DNA from: Corylus avellana
Lineage: Eukaryota; Streptophyta; Magnoliopsida; Fagales; Betulaceae
DNA: 64,000 nt
NCBI RefSeq assembly: GCF_901000735.1
Contig: NC_081548.1
Location: 124,001 to 188,000 of the forward strand
Direction: 5' to 3'
Under the pieces are notes generated by a model that ran no database searches, was not told the origin of the DNA, and saw only the letters and a list, made by a program, of their open reading frames with translations. Of this stretch, positions 1 to 11,367 are shown piece after piece. The position numbers and the translations under genes are program-made. Within the stretch, counting starts at the first letter, position 1; every line of letters starts with the position of its first letter.

Positions 1-3000
1 AACAAATAGAAAAGGAGATAGTGGATCCCCTTGTCTTATGCCCTGAAAGCTACTAAAAAAGCCTGAGGGTTCTCCATTAATCAAAATTGAATATTGGACT
101 GTAGAAATGCAAAACGCTATCCAGTTCCTCCATTTTTCCCCAAACCCACTTTGTTGCAATATGAATAGCAAAAACTCCCAATTCACATGATCATACACCT
201 TTTTTAAGTCCAATTTACATAACAAACCGGATTCTCCATACTTAAGCCGACTGTCAATGCATTCATTTGCTATCAGTACCGAATCTAGAATCTGTCTCCC
301 CTTGATACACGCATTTTGAGACTTCGATATTATCTTCTCTAACACATTTTTCAACCGATTAGCTAGCACTTTGGAGATCAATTTATACACAATTCCCACC
401 ACACTAATAGCTAGAAAGTCCTTTAACTCCTCCGCCCCTGCTCTTTTTGGAATGAGCACAATGAATGTAGCATTTAGACTTTTCTGAAACCTTTCCTTGC
501 TGTGGAAATCTCAGAAAATAGCCATAATGTCTTCTTTAATTACTTCCCAACATGTTTGCACAAAACCCAATGAAAAGCCATTAGGGCCCTGAGATTTGTC
601 TCCTTGTAGCTCCTTAACCACCTCTAACACCTCATTTTCTTCAAAGTCCCTTTCTAACCGCAACCCTTCCTCAATACCAATAGATTGAAAGGATAAACCA
701 TCCGATGTCGGCCTCCTACTACATCATTTAGTATATAAATGGGTATAGAATTGAACAATGTGCTCCTTGATATGAGTGGCCTCCAAAGACAAAGAACCAT
801 TAATAATTAAAAACTCAATGGCGTTGTTTCTTTTGTTTGAGTTTGCCATCCTATGAAAAAATTTAGTATTCTTGTACCCCTCCCTTGACCATAGTGCCCA
901 AGATTTCTGACGCCAACTTATCTCTTCACGCAACAATAATCTTTCCAACTCCGAAGATAACTCCTCCTTGCTCCTCCTTTCCTCCTCATTCAACCACAAC
1001 CTTCCCCACTAATATCAAGCTTCCTAATGTCATCCAGCAACATCTTCTTTCTTTTCCCAACATGCCCAAAAACCTCATTATTCCATCGTCGTAGATCACC
1101 TTTAAAAGCGTTTAATTTGCATGCAAGCACATAGCTGGAACGCCCAATAAATTGATAAGATTGCCACTAGATTTTCTCCTGATCTACAAACCCCTCAGAT
1201 TTCAGCCACATATTCTCAAACTTGGAAGTATCCACCTCTTCTCTTCCTTTCCCCACAATCAAGTAAGATGGGAGAGTGATCCGACAATAGGCACGGGAGT
1301 CTTTGTTGAACCACATCCGGAAACTTTTCTTCCCAGTCAGTAGATAATAAAAATCTGTCAATTCTAGTCCAACAATGGTTATTTGACCAAGTATATTGCC
1401 CACCCACCAAAGGGATGTCCAGCAAACCTTGATCAAAGATGAAACTAGAAAATTCCTCCATGGGAATTGCATACCATGTAACACCTACCCTTTCACTTGG
1501 ATATCTAATGGCATTAAAATCACTACCAATGCACCAAGGCACTTCCCACCAACTCATGATGCCGACCAATTCATCCCACAAAAGTTGTCTATCATTATTA
1601 TTATTGGGACCATACACACCTGCAAAAGCCCATTCAAAGTTGTCACTGACTCTTTGGAAATAGCATGCAATGATGAAACTCCCCACACTAACATCCAATT
1701 TTTCCACTACCATTCTATCCTATATTAACAAAATGCCTCCAAAAGCTCCATGTGACCCTACATAACACCAATCCATGTGAGGGCAACCCCACAAGCTCCT
1801 TGCTATTTCTCTAGTAACTTGCTGCAATTTAGTTTCTTGTAAGCACACAATATCCGCTTTCTACTCCCCTATAAGGCCCTTTATCTTCATTCTTTTTTCC
1901 TCCAAGTTCAGCCCCCTTACGTTCCACAATAAAATTCTTGGCTTCATTAATCAACCCTCCCTTTCCCATTGACCTTGATTGCAGTCCCTTTCTTGCCATC
2001 ATAATTAATAGAACATGACAATCGTTGTAACTCTCGTTTACCTATGGACTTTGTTGATAGAGGTGCCACCACTATGTCCGCCACTGGAGAACTTGTTTTG
2101 TTCTTTCGATCAGCTTCAATTGCTCTGAACAGCGCCATTATCTTTTCCTCATGCCCTTCAAGTGAGAAATTAACAACATGGCAAAAACCTTTCACTCGTT
2201 CCACAACCCATTCACAAGTCTCTTCCTTAGTCAACTCACCCGCCAGCATGTCCCCCCTTTGTACTGCCATGGGTTCACAATCCACCACTTCTCTGGAACT
2301 GTATCAATTCCTTGCCAGTGAGCTGCTTGTCTTCGTGAACAGAGTTTTCCCCTTCGACAAAAATTATTGGCCGTTTTAAAACAATTGGCTTGCTGTCCAT
2401 TGGGGTCCACCAACATCTTAGGGAATTCAGAGCTACTTCTTTCATCTTCTCCCCCTTGCCCTCACATCTATTTTGCAATTTGTAGCAGCCCTCCGCCCCT
2501 ATTGTCACCAGTGCCTTAGTCAATTTGTTCCCCTATGCAGCCTTCCTATTGATATCTTGCTCAAGCTGCTCAACGCCCAACTCTGACACTGTTCTGTCCA
2601 ATTCTGGCGTTTCCTCCACTTCTGGGCTACCTCCGACTGCCACCACAAGCCATGGGTTGTCTGCTATGTGCTCCCGAGTCTGCCCAAAGGCCTGGTTTTG
2701 CCTGCTGATGCTCCATCTCTAGGCCAATTTCCTGTCCAGCCCAAGAATATGCCACGCTCACTTCAATCTTCTCCAGACAGCTATTTATTTCCTCCTTAAA
2801 TGCTACCAACATATTGCGAATTGCCATAATATTCCCTTCCGTTATGAGCTGCGAAAATCTTTTCTCATTAATTCCAGCATGATCCACGGTCAACTTGTCT
2901 TCAGCACTTTCCTGAATGGGCTTCTCCTTGACCGTTACAGCACCATGGTCGCCAGCGAGTTGAGTGCCAGCCTGGAAATTTTGCGAGATGGCCAGAGCCG

Positions 3001-3560
3001 GAATCCTTTGCTCAGCCTCCATCCCCTTACCCATCACTGCCTCCACGTAAGACACCTTTCCATGGACTCCTTGCAAATCTGTTACTATGTTCCCCATCTT
3101 TGCCTCCGGAGCCTTACTCGCATGCGTTCCTTCTAAGCATTGTTTTTCATGATGCTGTTTCAGCCATAATAATTGCATTCGACATTCCTTCCAGCCCATT
3201 CTTTCATCTCCCTCCAGTATGATAACAAAGCTTCTTCTTCCACTCCCACCATATTCTGAGAGCTCCATCAAATTCCCATAGTTATTCCTTCGCCTTTGTA
3301 ACACATATTCGGTGTTACCGAACCAGAAGGTCCTCTAATTCTCTCTGGTCTTATTGTTGTGAGACAGGTAATCCCAAGACATTAAGAACCAGAATACTGT
3401 CGGCCATGCCATGATCACCGGCCGAGAAACACCCTTACTTTTTTCCGCCAAGCGTACACCCCTTCACACTTCTGACCTGAATTCAAAAGACTTATTTTCT
3501 ATGTAAAAAAACCCCTGATACCCCATTCTTCTTACCGAACTACTACTGCCTGCCACTTGA
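1..3560 (-). mobile_element. Decayed L1-type LINE, cut by the window edge
   Basis: A non-LTR retrotransposon read from right to left. Near 3330-3540 the minus strand encodes the start of an ORF1/gag-like protein, followed by a gag-like stretch at 2627-3304. An endonuclease (EEP fold) domain lies at 1216-1713, with the motifs GVYGPNN, GSDFNAIR, SDHSPI and a WSNN segment. Reverse transcriptase lies below about 1000, with EISWRQKS and TKFFHR at 724-999. The pieces lie in different frames with stops between them, so this copy is dead. Its 3' end is outside the window. If the first exons of the ROS3-like gene lie further left, the LINE sits in one of that gene's introns, in antisense. Confidence 0.9.
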
Positions 3561-4504
3561 TGGGCGGGGTAACCACCCCTTACCTTCAAACAAAGACACA
3601 ATGCTGAGGGCCAATGCCACAGTTATACATTTGGGTAGAATTGATATAGTCAAAGATGGTTCTAGCCCAATAAGGCGTCCAACAAGAGCAGTTGAATACA
3701 ATGAGAAGATGTCAATTTCTCTACTCAGGAACTTTGTTTGCTAGGGAGCATAACACAAATGGTTTGATGGATAATGCCATATTCAAGAAAATATTTACCA
3801 TGATTACCAAGTGTTGTAGTTTGTTTGAACGGTTTAGACACAAAAAAATGTGGAGGCACATTACTTACTAAGAACAAAAAAGTGAGTCCTAATGAGAATA
3901 TCAAGGATTAGAGTGGAGAAGATTGTGATGGCCTAGAAAGTTGAGTCTCACATTAGATGGGTGGATTATGAAGGTGTTATATGAGCGCTAAGTCCTATAG
4001 TTACCCCTTACCATGTGAAACTAGGCTATATAAGTGACTTTTTGAAGAGTTCTAATTGCAACTTTGATTAGTCCTTTTGAAGTATGGCACAAATGTATGT
4101 AGCTAACACTTTTCCTGGATTATGACAACTAAAACATTTAACACCATTGTTAAAAAACTCGATGCACAATGTGCGATGGGGTAGCAACAACAGAAGTAAA
4201 TTCCCCTAGTGAGAGACAATGGTAAATATCCCTGAAGGCAGAGGTGTTCTAGTTACCTGCTATGTTGTATTACCTTCGAATCCAATATCTATGTAGCCAT
4301 TCTGATTTATCTTTGAGAAAACAGTTTTGTGTGCACAGCTAAGCACTTTACTGAATACCCTTATAACTTCAAATAGCCAACCTATTCATCTGTCATCTTT
4401 CCTCTTTCAATCCAGTATGGATGCGTAATGAGAATCTGGAACTTCTTTGTAATATGTGCTGAATATTATTGCCTACACTCATCTCCTGCTCTATATCTAC
4501 ACAG
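3561..4504. other. Unassigned stretch between LINE and first visible ROS3-like exon
   Basis: No exon is recognisable here. The missing RRM start of the ROS3-like protein is not encoded in any frame I could read. A short plus-strand frame begins at 3601 but matches nothing I know. Around 3925-4070 there is a segment of the type seen in plant LTRs (a 'tctcacatt' block followed by 'ctatataagt'), which may be an LTR relic. The last bases are the acceptor region of the intron before 4505. Confidence 0.4.
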
Positions 4505-6614
4505 TATAATGGGTGTGTCTGGAAGGGGGGGAGGCTGAAGCTTGAGAAGGCTAAAGAACATTTTCTTGTTCGTTTAAAACGAGAGTGGGCAGAAGAAGCT
4601 GAACTTGCCAGTAGGGCACCCAGTAATGGTTTTGATGCAGATGAAGACATGGCCTCATCCAACAAGCCTAAGAAAGTCGTCAGTTCAGAAAAAAAGCAAC
4701 TTCGGATTTACTTTCCCAGCTTAAGAAAGGTGAGGTTAGGGTCCTGAAGATTTTTTTATTTGATATTTTTGTTCTTTCTTTTTGGGTTGGGTGCGGGTTT
4801 GGGGGGGCTTCTGACTGCAATCTCATAGTATGTTTAGATTCATATTTGCACGAGTTTATTCATCTCATTCACACAACTTATCTCTACTATTATGTGTCTA
4901 TATGTGATCAATTCTCATTTTCACTCAACATCACTGCACCAACACTTGTATCAAGCATTTTGAGGCACTGTTTGTTGAAACTGCCCTCTGTATGGCTATT
5001 TATGAACTTGTTGTGCAGGTTAAATCTGTGCCATTTAGTGGAACTGGCAAACACAAATACAGCTTCCGACGTGTTGAAGTCCCTCCTCTCCCAATTCATT
5101 TTTGTGATTGTGAAGAGCATTCTGTTGATCATCACACTACAAAAGAAAAACAAACTTGTGATCTGGAAGCAGAAAGTGGGGAAATGAACAAGGAAGAGCT
5201 TAACATAATGAATTCAGTGATGAACAAGCTCTTTGAAAGGGAAAAGGTTGTATCATATTCTGCACATAGTGGAAACAGACTCGCCAAGGAAAGAGATGAT
5301 TCTGCAAAATCAATTCATAGTCCGCAATTTGATGACAGTGAAGCAGATTCTGCAACAGATGAAGATAACCTCATAATTAATGTGGTGTCTAAGAGAAACA
5401 ACAGGATGGCTTTGATACCTGTCCGGGAAATGGAAATAATTTCTGAAAATCAGGTAAAGTTTAATGTTCAATTGGTAGAGTACATTTGTTCCTCTGTTTT
5501 ACTTGTTATCCCTGTAGTTTCTTTCCTAAATTTCTCTCTTTCTTGGACTCCCTAGGAATCAGGACTCAATGGAACACGAACTTCTAAGGATGGGCAAATT
5601 CAGAATATCCTCAAAGTACTGAAACAGAATATTAGATCTCCTAACAAGAAGAGGAAATCAGTTCTCAATCAAGGAAGTGATGATAATGGATCTCTGCCTG
5701 CTACTACTAGAGGCAAGGGGAAGTTGAAAACCCATTCAGACGAGTCCGCGAGACTCTTTGGAGGTCAACTGGCTGAACCAGAATCTGATATCCAACAATC
5801 AGCTACAATTGTTTCATGGTCTCAGAAGTCCTCGTGGAGACAACTTGTTCGTGATCAGGGTGACACTTCATTCAGCATGTCACATATATTGCCAGGCATT
5901 GCTTCTAGTGAGGAAGAGCAACCAAAACTCGATGGTTCATGTGTGCTTGGCGTGCCTGACTCCACCATCAGCAAAGACGACAACTTAGCAAGTCATGGTT
6001 CATGTGTGCCTGACGTGCCTGACTCCACCATCAGCAAAGGCAACAACTTAGTAAGTCATGGAGATCACTTGGAAAGCCAGTCGGGTGAAACAATTAAAGA
6101 GGAGGTCGTGGAAACTCAGCCTGCGAAGCCTAGTGTAGCATCAACTAAATCCGGCAGGGGTTCCTCATGGCTTCAGAAGTCCTCGTGGACACAATTGGTT
6201 AGTGAGAATAAGAATAGCTCATTCAGCATTGATCAAATTTTGCCTGGTATTTCTTATGAAAAGCAAGTCATAACAGAGCCCGACAGTGGGGACATTGTTG
6301 ATTCCACTGACGGCAATCCTAACAATTTAGGTAAACATGATAGTAATTCTACTGAATATGGTTTTATAACTATGGAAATTGGAAAGAACAGGAATGTAGT
6401 TGGGAGTAATCTGGAGAAGAATCAACCGACTGTTGTGGGCAGTAATAAGGCTCCTGGTCCAATATTTGAGAAGAGAAGCGATTCAGCAACAAAGCTGGTA
6501 TCTGGTGGGAGTGAAACGTGTTCTTTTATGAGAAGTGCGGCTTCATTGAAAGAGTGGGCAAAAACTAAGGCTGCTTTAAGTGGATCCCGCAAGAGAAAAA
6601 GTGGTGAGAAGTAG
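4505..6614 (+). CDS. ROS3: ROS3 / nucleolar protein 8-like RNA-binding protein, 5' end missing
   Basis: Three exons are visible: 4505-4729, 5019-5453 and 5556-6614 (stop TAG). All have GT-AG borders and phase 0, giving 572 codons. The first visible residues, YNGCVWKGGRLKLEKAKEH, are the last strand of an RRM as found in plant ROS3 and in NOL8-type proteins; the start of the RRM is absent. The rest is acidic and low complexity. Two copies of a SSWxQLV...SFSxxxILPGI motif lie at about visible residues 308-335 and 425-452, followed by a basic tail (FMRSAASLKEWAK, SRKRK). In Arabidopsis, ROS3 binds small RNAs and helps target DNA demethylation; that role is inferred here by homology. The 5' exons either lie left of the window beyond the LINE or have been lost. 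Confidence 0.8.
5931..6056 (+). repeat. In-frame 63 bp tandem duplication in ROS3-like exon
   Basis: Two adjacent 63 bp units (5931-5993 and 5994-6056) each encode 21 residues around the shared core VPDSTISK. They differ at a few positions (GSCVLG against GSCVPD, DDNLAS against GNNLVS). The unit keeps the reading frame, so it lengthens the disordered region without breaking the gene. Confidence 0.9.
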
Positions 6615-7430
6615 ATGCTTCAACATGGTGGAGTTATTTTTGTAGTAAAAGCTTTTTGACATCATTATAGTTGTCTTACTCCCATCAAGTGTCCTTTTAA
6701 TATTCTCTTGGCCGTGCCCTCCGCAATGTTGTCTAAACTTAGATGTGCTTTTGTTTCATTTTCTTCTTTTTTTGGTTCCCCTTTTGTTTCAGAAACGAAG
6801 TAAACAACTATACAAATTTCGAGTTCACGTAAGGTTACTTAAAGCATATACAGGAATCCTCTATACTAGAAAAAATAATGTGTGCTACATAGAATTATGT
6901 GCCCACAAAATTCTTGGGTGATGTGACAACTGTTCAGCCTGTGTTTTGAGTCTGTACACTTTCGCTGCACATAAAGCTTCGGTCATATTACAGGCTCGAG
7001 TAGACATGGTGAAGATTTGGGGAATAACAAGAGAAATCTGGAGCTCATGATCCAGATTCGTATGAAAAAAAAAAAAAAAAAAGTGATTTTTATTTGATTT
7101 GAGTTAATTTTTGTTTTAAATTTGAATTAAACTTTGGTCAGGAGGCTCCTTAAAACCCCTGATTTACAGTCTCCAATCCCTAATTGACACAAAAGCAAAA
7201 ACTCAAATTGCACAAAAATAAAATGCATCGCACCACATTAGATTTGAGCTCAAAAGAGAAGAGGTTCAGAGAACCTCGTGGCTGGGTGGCCAAACCCAGC
7301 TATCCAGCCATGGCTAGGTCACACACAGCGGGGTCTGGCTGTGACTCATCTTCTCCAGCGCTTCTCTAACACCTTGAGCCACCGATTCTGGCCTTTAGGG
7401 TGATAAAATCCTTAAATGGTTAACCTTACA
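6615..7430. other. 3' flank of the ROS3-like gene, then intergenic DNA
   Basis: The first 200-250 bases after the stop are T-rich and are probably the 3' UTR. A run of 18 A sits near 7064-7081. No coding frame is supported; the 61-codon frame at 7184 resembles nothing known. Confidence 0.4.
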
Positions 7431-7810
7431 CTTTTAGATTTTAGTTTTGAATCTAAAATCGAGTTTTTAGACATTAGAAACGAGTTTTGAGACATTAAAA
7501 ACGGGTTTTGAGGCATTAGAAACGAATTTTGGAGCATTAAAAATGAGTTAGGAGGTAGGTCACGGCGGGTTTGAAGTAGGTCAGACCCAATGAAAAGCCA
7601 TTAGGGCCCGGCGGGTTTGAAGCAAGTCAGACCCAATGAAAAGCCATTAGGGCCCGGCGGGTTTGAAGCAGGTCAGACCCAATGAAAAGCCATCACGGTG
7701 GGTTTGAATATAAAATCGAGTTTTTAAGCATTAGAAACAAGTTTTAAGGCATTAGAAACGAATTTTAAGGCATTAGAAATGGTTTTAAGGCGAGTTACAG
7801 CGGGTTTGAA
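7430..7810. repeat. Compound minisatellite (about 30 bp and 46 bp units)
   Basis: Units of about 30 bp of the form 'aaacgagttttgaggcatt' repeat at about 7440-7555 and again at about 7700-7795. Between them are three units of about 46 bp (about 7560-7700), each containing 'ggcgggtttgaag' and a piece that matches the LINE at 565-589 (see findings). Confidence 0.8.
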
Positions 7811-8595
7811 GCGGGTCACACCCCACCCCGCGGGTCTCTGGCTAGACCCACAGTGTGGGTCTCCGGCTGTCTAGAGATCAGTGAACCGCAGCGGTGGTTC
7901 TGCTAGTTGCTTCGGCAAACGGCGGGTTGTGCTGTGCTTGGGTCTCCGACAGTGGCTTCGTGGCGTAGATTTTTGCCTGGGTTCTCCTGGTTTGTTTTAT
8001 GCTGTTTTCCTATCTATTTTGTGTTTTTCATTTTGCTGATGTGGTGCATCCCTATTGGATGTTGTAAACTACCTGTTTTATAGCAGGTCCGGACCATAGG
8101 GGCTCTCTTTAAATTTAGTTTAGATAATTTTTTAAGATTTCTTTCATCTATTTTGGCGTAACTAGTACAAGTATCACTTGTGATATAGTGACATGTCACA
8201 TGGATGTACTGAGTTGTCTCCTATATGTGGCATAGGGGATAAGTGTCGTGTTTTTATGCACGTGGAGTTTTATTAAAAAATTAGATGAAATCAAGACAAA
8301 AGTACTAAGTTGGTATTTTGGTTTACTAGAGGTTCCACCTATGCCAGTTTTTGAAACTAAGGTGGACAGTTGATTTTGGCTCAAACCACAAGTATCATAA
8401 ATGTATTTAACCCCAAAAAATGATTAATACACTTAACTCCTCTTAATTATCACTCATTTATATGTTACCATGAACTATCACGTCACATTCAACACCTTTC
8501 AATTACCAATCGCTAGCACAAAAAAATTCCCTCTATTAGCCTAAATCATTAAAATGGATCGAATCTTGAACGCATAACATACACCTATGTTTTTT
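7811..8595. other. Intergenic, nothing recognised
   Basis: A GC-richer part (7800-8000) with repeated 'gggtct' words is followed by AT-rich DNA. Minus frames of about 60 codons carry no recognisable motif. Confidence 0.3.
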
Positions 8596-9070
8596 TAGTG
8601 AACTATCAATTCATTTGCACTTTTAACCCCAATGTTTAAAAATTGACACTTTACCCCCTCCCCCCCCCCAACAAAAAAAAAACTTTCAAATTGTTGCAAT
8701 TTGACTATTTTGACTTCTTCTTTCCCAAAATACCCCCATCCCAAGTTAAAAAATTTAAAATTTTAAAAGAAAAAAAATTAAAAATTAAGGGGTAACCGGC
8801 CATCCCAGCTGGGCCTGGGGGTGGCCGGCTACCGCAGTTGGGCCTGGGGGTGGCTTCGGCCACCCCTTAATTTTTAATTTTTTTAATTTTTTAATTTTTT
8901 AATTTTTTTTTTAACTTGGGATGGGGGCATTTTTGAAAAAAAAAAAAAAAAAAAAGTCAAAATGGTCGAATTGCAACAATTTGAAAATTTGGAAGGGTAA
9001 AGTGTCACTTTTTAAACATTATGATTAAAAGTACAAACGGATGGATAGTTCAGGAGGTAAAGTGTATTTT
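8596..9070. mobile_element. Foldback MITE with arms of about 200 bp
   Basis: The left arm (about 8598-8810) and the right arm (about 8855-9067) are near-perfect reverse complements. Both contain 'atgtttaaaaa', 'gacactttacc', 'aaattgttgcaatt' and 'tcccaagttaaaaa'. A short loop holds repeated 'gggcctgggggtggc' words. No clear target-site duplication was found and the left end is worn. There is no coding capacity. Confidence 0.75.
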
Positions 9071-11072
9071 TCTTTTTTTTTAATTATGATCTAACTTTTT
9101 TGCCCTCAAATAAAAATGTACAAAAAATAATAATTTTTTTTTTTTCTTTAAAAAAAATTTAACAAATCAAGGGGTAGTCATCAAACCACCAATTTCTTCG
9201 GGATAGAGCGCCCACCCCTAAGGGTGGCCAAGCATGTGTCTTGATTCGGCGTTGATGCCACGTTCTAGCGCACGTGGATACTATGTTTGGGTAGTGAACG
9301 TGGGCTTGGTGAATCTCACGTTTGAGTAGTGAATGTGGGTTTTCTCTAATAGCCGAATGACCATTGTACTATCGGTAAAAGCCTATTATGCCCTCGGTGG
9401 ACTAATCATGCATCGGGCTAGGCCGATTAAGTCTCGGCCTGGGCCTGGTTTTAGTGGGCTTGTACATTGAACTGGGCCTAGGGGCCTATTGAACTTTATG
9501 TGGCCGAGCCATAACCTAACACTAATCAACCAGCCAAAACTTGGAATGAATACGTCTGCAGTACTGCACCTTGAGTTGTTCATGGAGCTGCTTTTGAATT
9601 TTAATTTGCAGGCGCAAAGCCTCTGTAACTGACATGTCTCTACTAGAAAGAGATGAGTTGAAGTAAGTATATAATCTATAGAAAGGGATAAAAAAGAATT
9701 TGACCTTGTCATGCATTCATCATTGTCATTGTTGGTTGAAGCTAGCTTCTTTTCTTCAGAGATGGACGGAATCCCTTTCATCTTAAAAGCAGCAAGTTAA
9801 GCATGTAAGAAGTAATTGTTCAATTTCACAATTATTTAAGAGGCCTTAAAGATGGAATGAATTCAAAATCAGTGTATATTTTATTCTGGTAAAGATTCTA
9901 AAATCAGCACCAGCAAAGTTTTCGTCAGCCCTAAGCTTGTAAATTAAAGATTATTATGTACGACAAAGATCAAGACAAGCATATTTTAACAGACTATTGG
10001 CATCGAATTAATGTCTGGAGAATTTAAATTAAGTGAAACAAGTGAAGGGCTAGACATGCCAACATAGATAAAATGAGAAGTGCCACTTAATTAATGTTGC
10101 AATATTTGGATGAGAATAAATAAAATAAATTTGAGGGCATTGAAGAAGAAGTCGGGGGATGGAAGTCCATGAAGGTAGATAGGAACTGAAGGATGAAGAA
10201 AAAGAAAAATGAGAATTTTATGGTCTTATTTACTAAATATTTTGCTCATTTTCCTAAATTACACTGGTAATCAATATTAATATACAACCAAAAACACGAC
10301 ATATGCATTCTTGGAAAATCCGCCTGTTATATATATATATATGTAGCAGATGATGAAGAACCCCGCCTAATAGAAGACATTGATTCTATTGTTCTCTTCT
10401 TTCTATCACCGCTACATCAAAATGGTGGGTTTCCAAGATAACGATGGGTCTCAGAGCTTGTTGAAGATCATGAAAAATGTAAAACTAGTACAGAACATGC
10501 ATGGAAGACTGAGTAAATGTGCTTTCGGGATTTTGGATACAACAACTGTTAGACGAAGATTCATCAGACATTATTAACAAATTAAGGAGTTTCTACAAGG
10601 GAAATGGGTGCTTTTGGTTGTATATTATAAACTCGGAAGGACCCAGTAGTACTATTGAGATTTTCTCCTTTATTCATTGAAGCATTACTATTGGGATTAA
10701 TTCAAACCATATTATCTATTCAGAGTAGTGGGTGGCCCGAAACATGCAATTAGCAAAGTACAACAACACAAGCAGGTGATGAAGAACCCCGCAAGCTCCG
10801 GTACGGTACTGGGGACTTGAACCAGATCCTTAAGCTGTCTTATATTCGTATCACAGATGAATGGGAGTGGTGCAATTTATCCAAACAAAGAAACACAAAA
10901 ATCTTCAAATGGTAACACATTTCAGCTGAATTAATATATATCACTCAAGTAGGTTTTAATTTTGTAAATTTAAAACAAGGAAAAGAAATTGATTTTCCAT
11001 ACATGGTGATTGTGTAAATGTACTTATTTTCATGGAGGCTCAGAGACAAGAGAGATTATATGAATCGGTTCC

Positions 11073-11076
<4 letters not shown>
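9071..11076. other. Intergenic DNA without a supported gene
   Basis: AT-rich sequence. The small frames at 9386-9781 (-) and 10380-10577 (+) have no known motif. A short (TA) run lies near 10328-10343. Confidence 0.35.

Positions 11077-11122
<46 letters not shown>
11077..11122. repeat. (AT)n microsatellite
   Basis: A pure AT dinucleotide run of about 46 bases, 245 bases left of the Helitron-like element. Confidence 0.98.
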
Positions 11123-11125
<3 letters not shown>

Positions 11126-11367
11126 CTAACGAGAGAGGGGTAGCACGGCACCCACAAAGTGCACCAGCCTTCGTCTTGTCTAAAATGTCTTATATTTTTT
11201 TTTGAAAATAAAATGTCTCATTATTATACTAATGATTTCTCTGCTTCTTGTGCTAATCAATTCTGACTCACGTTAGCGTGTCCAACTTGGACCCTTTTGT
11301 GTAATTGAGCACCTTTTCCTTCACACAAAGTGTCATTGTTCACTTTCAACTTCAAGCGTCCTTGTCA

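Noticed and set aside
1152..1728. Plus-strand frames over the LINE at 1152-1343, 1396-1728 and 1439-1663
   Set aside because: They are shadows of the minus-strand endonuclease domain.
3601..3742. Short plus-strand frame as the missing first exon of the ROS3-like gene
   Set aside because: The translation has no RRM RNP motifs and ends in a stop before any donor that would join the next exon.
10380..10577. 65-codon plus-strand frame
   Set aside because: No motif, no signal, no conserved context.
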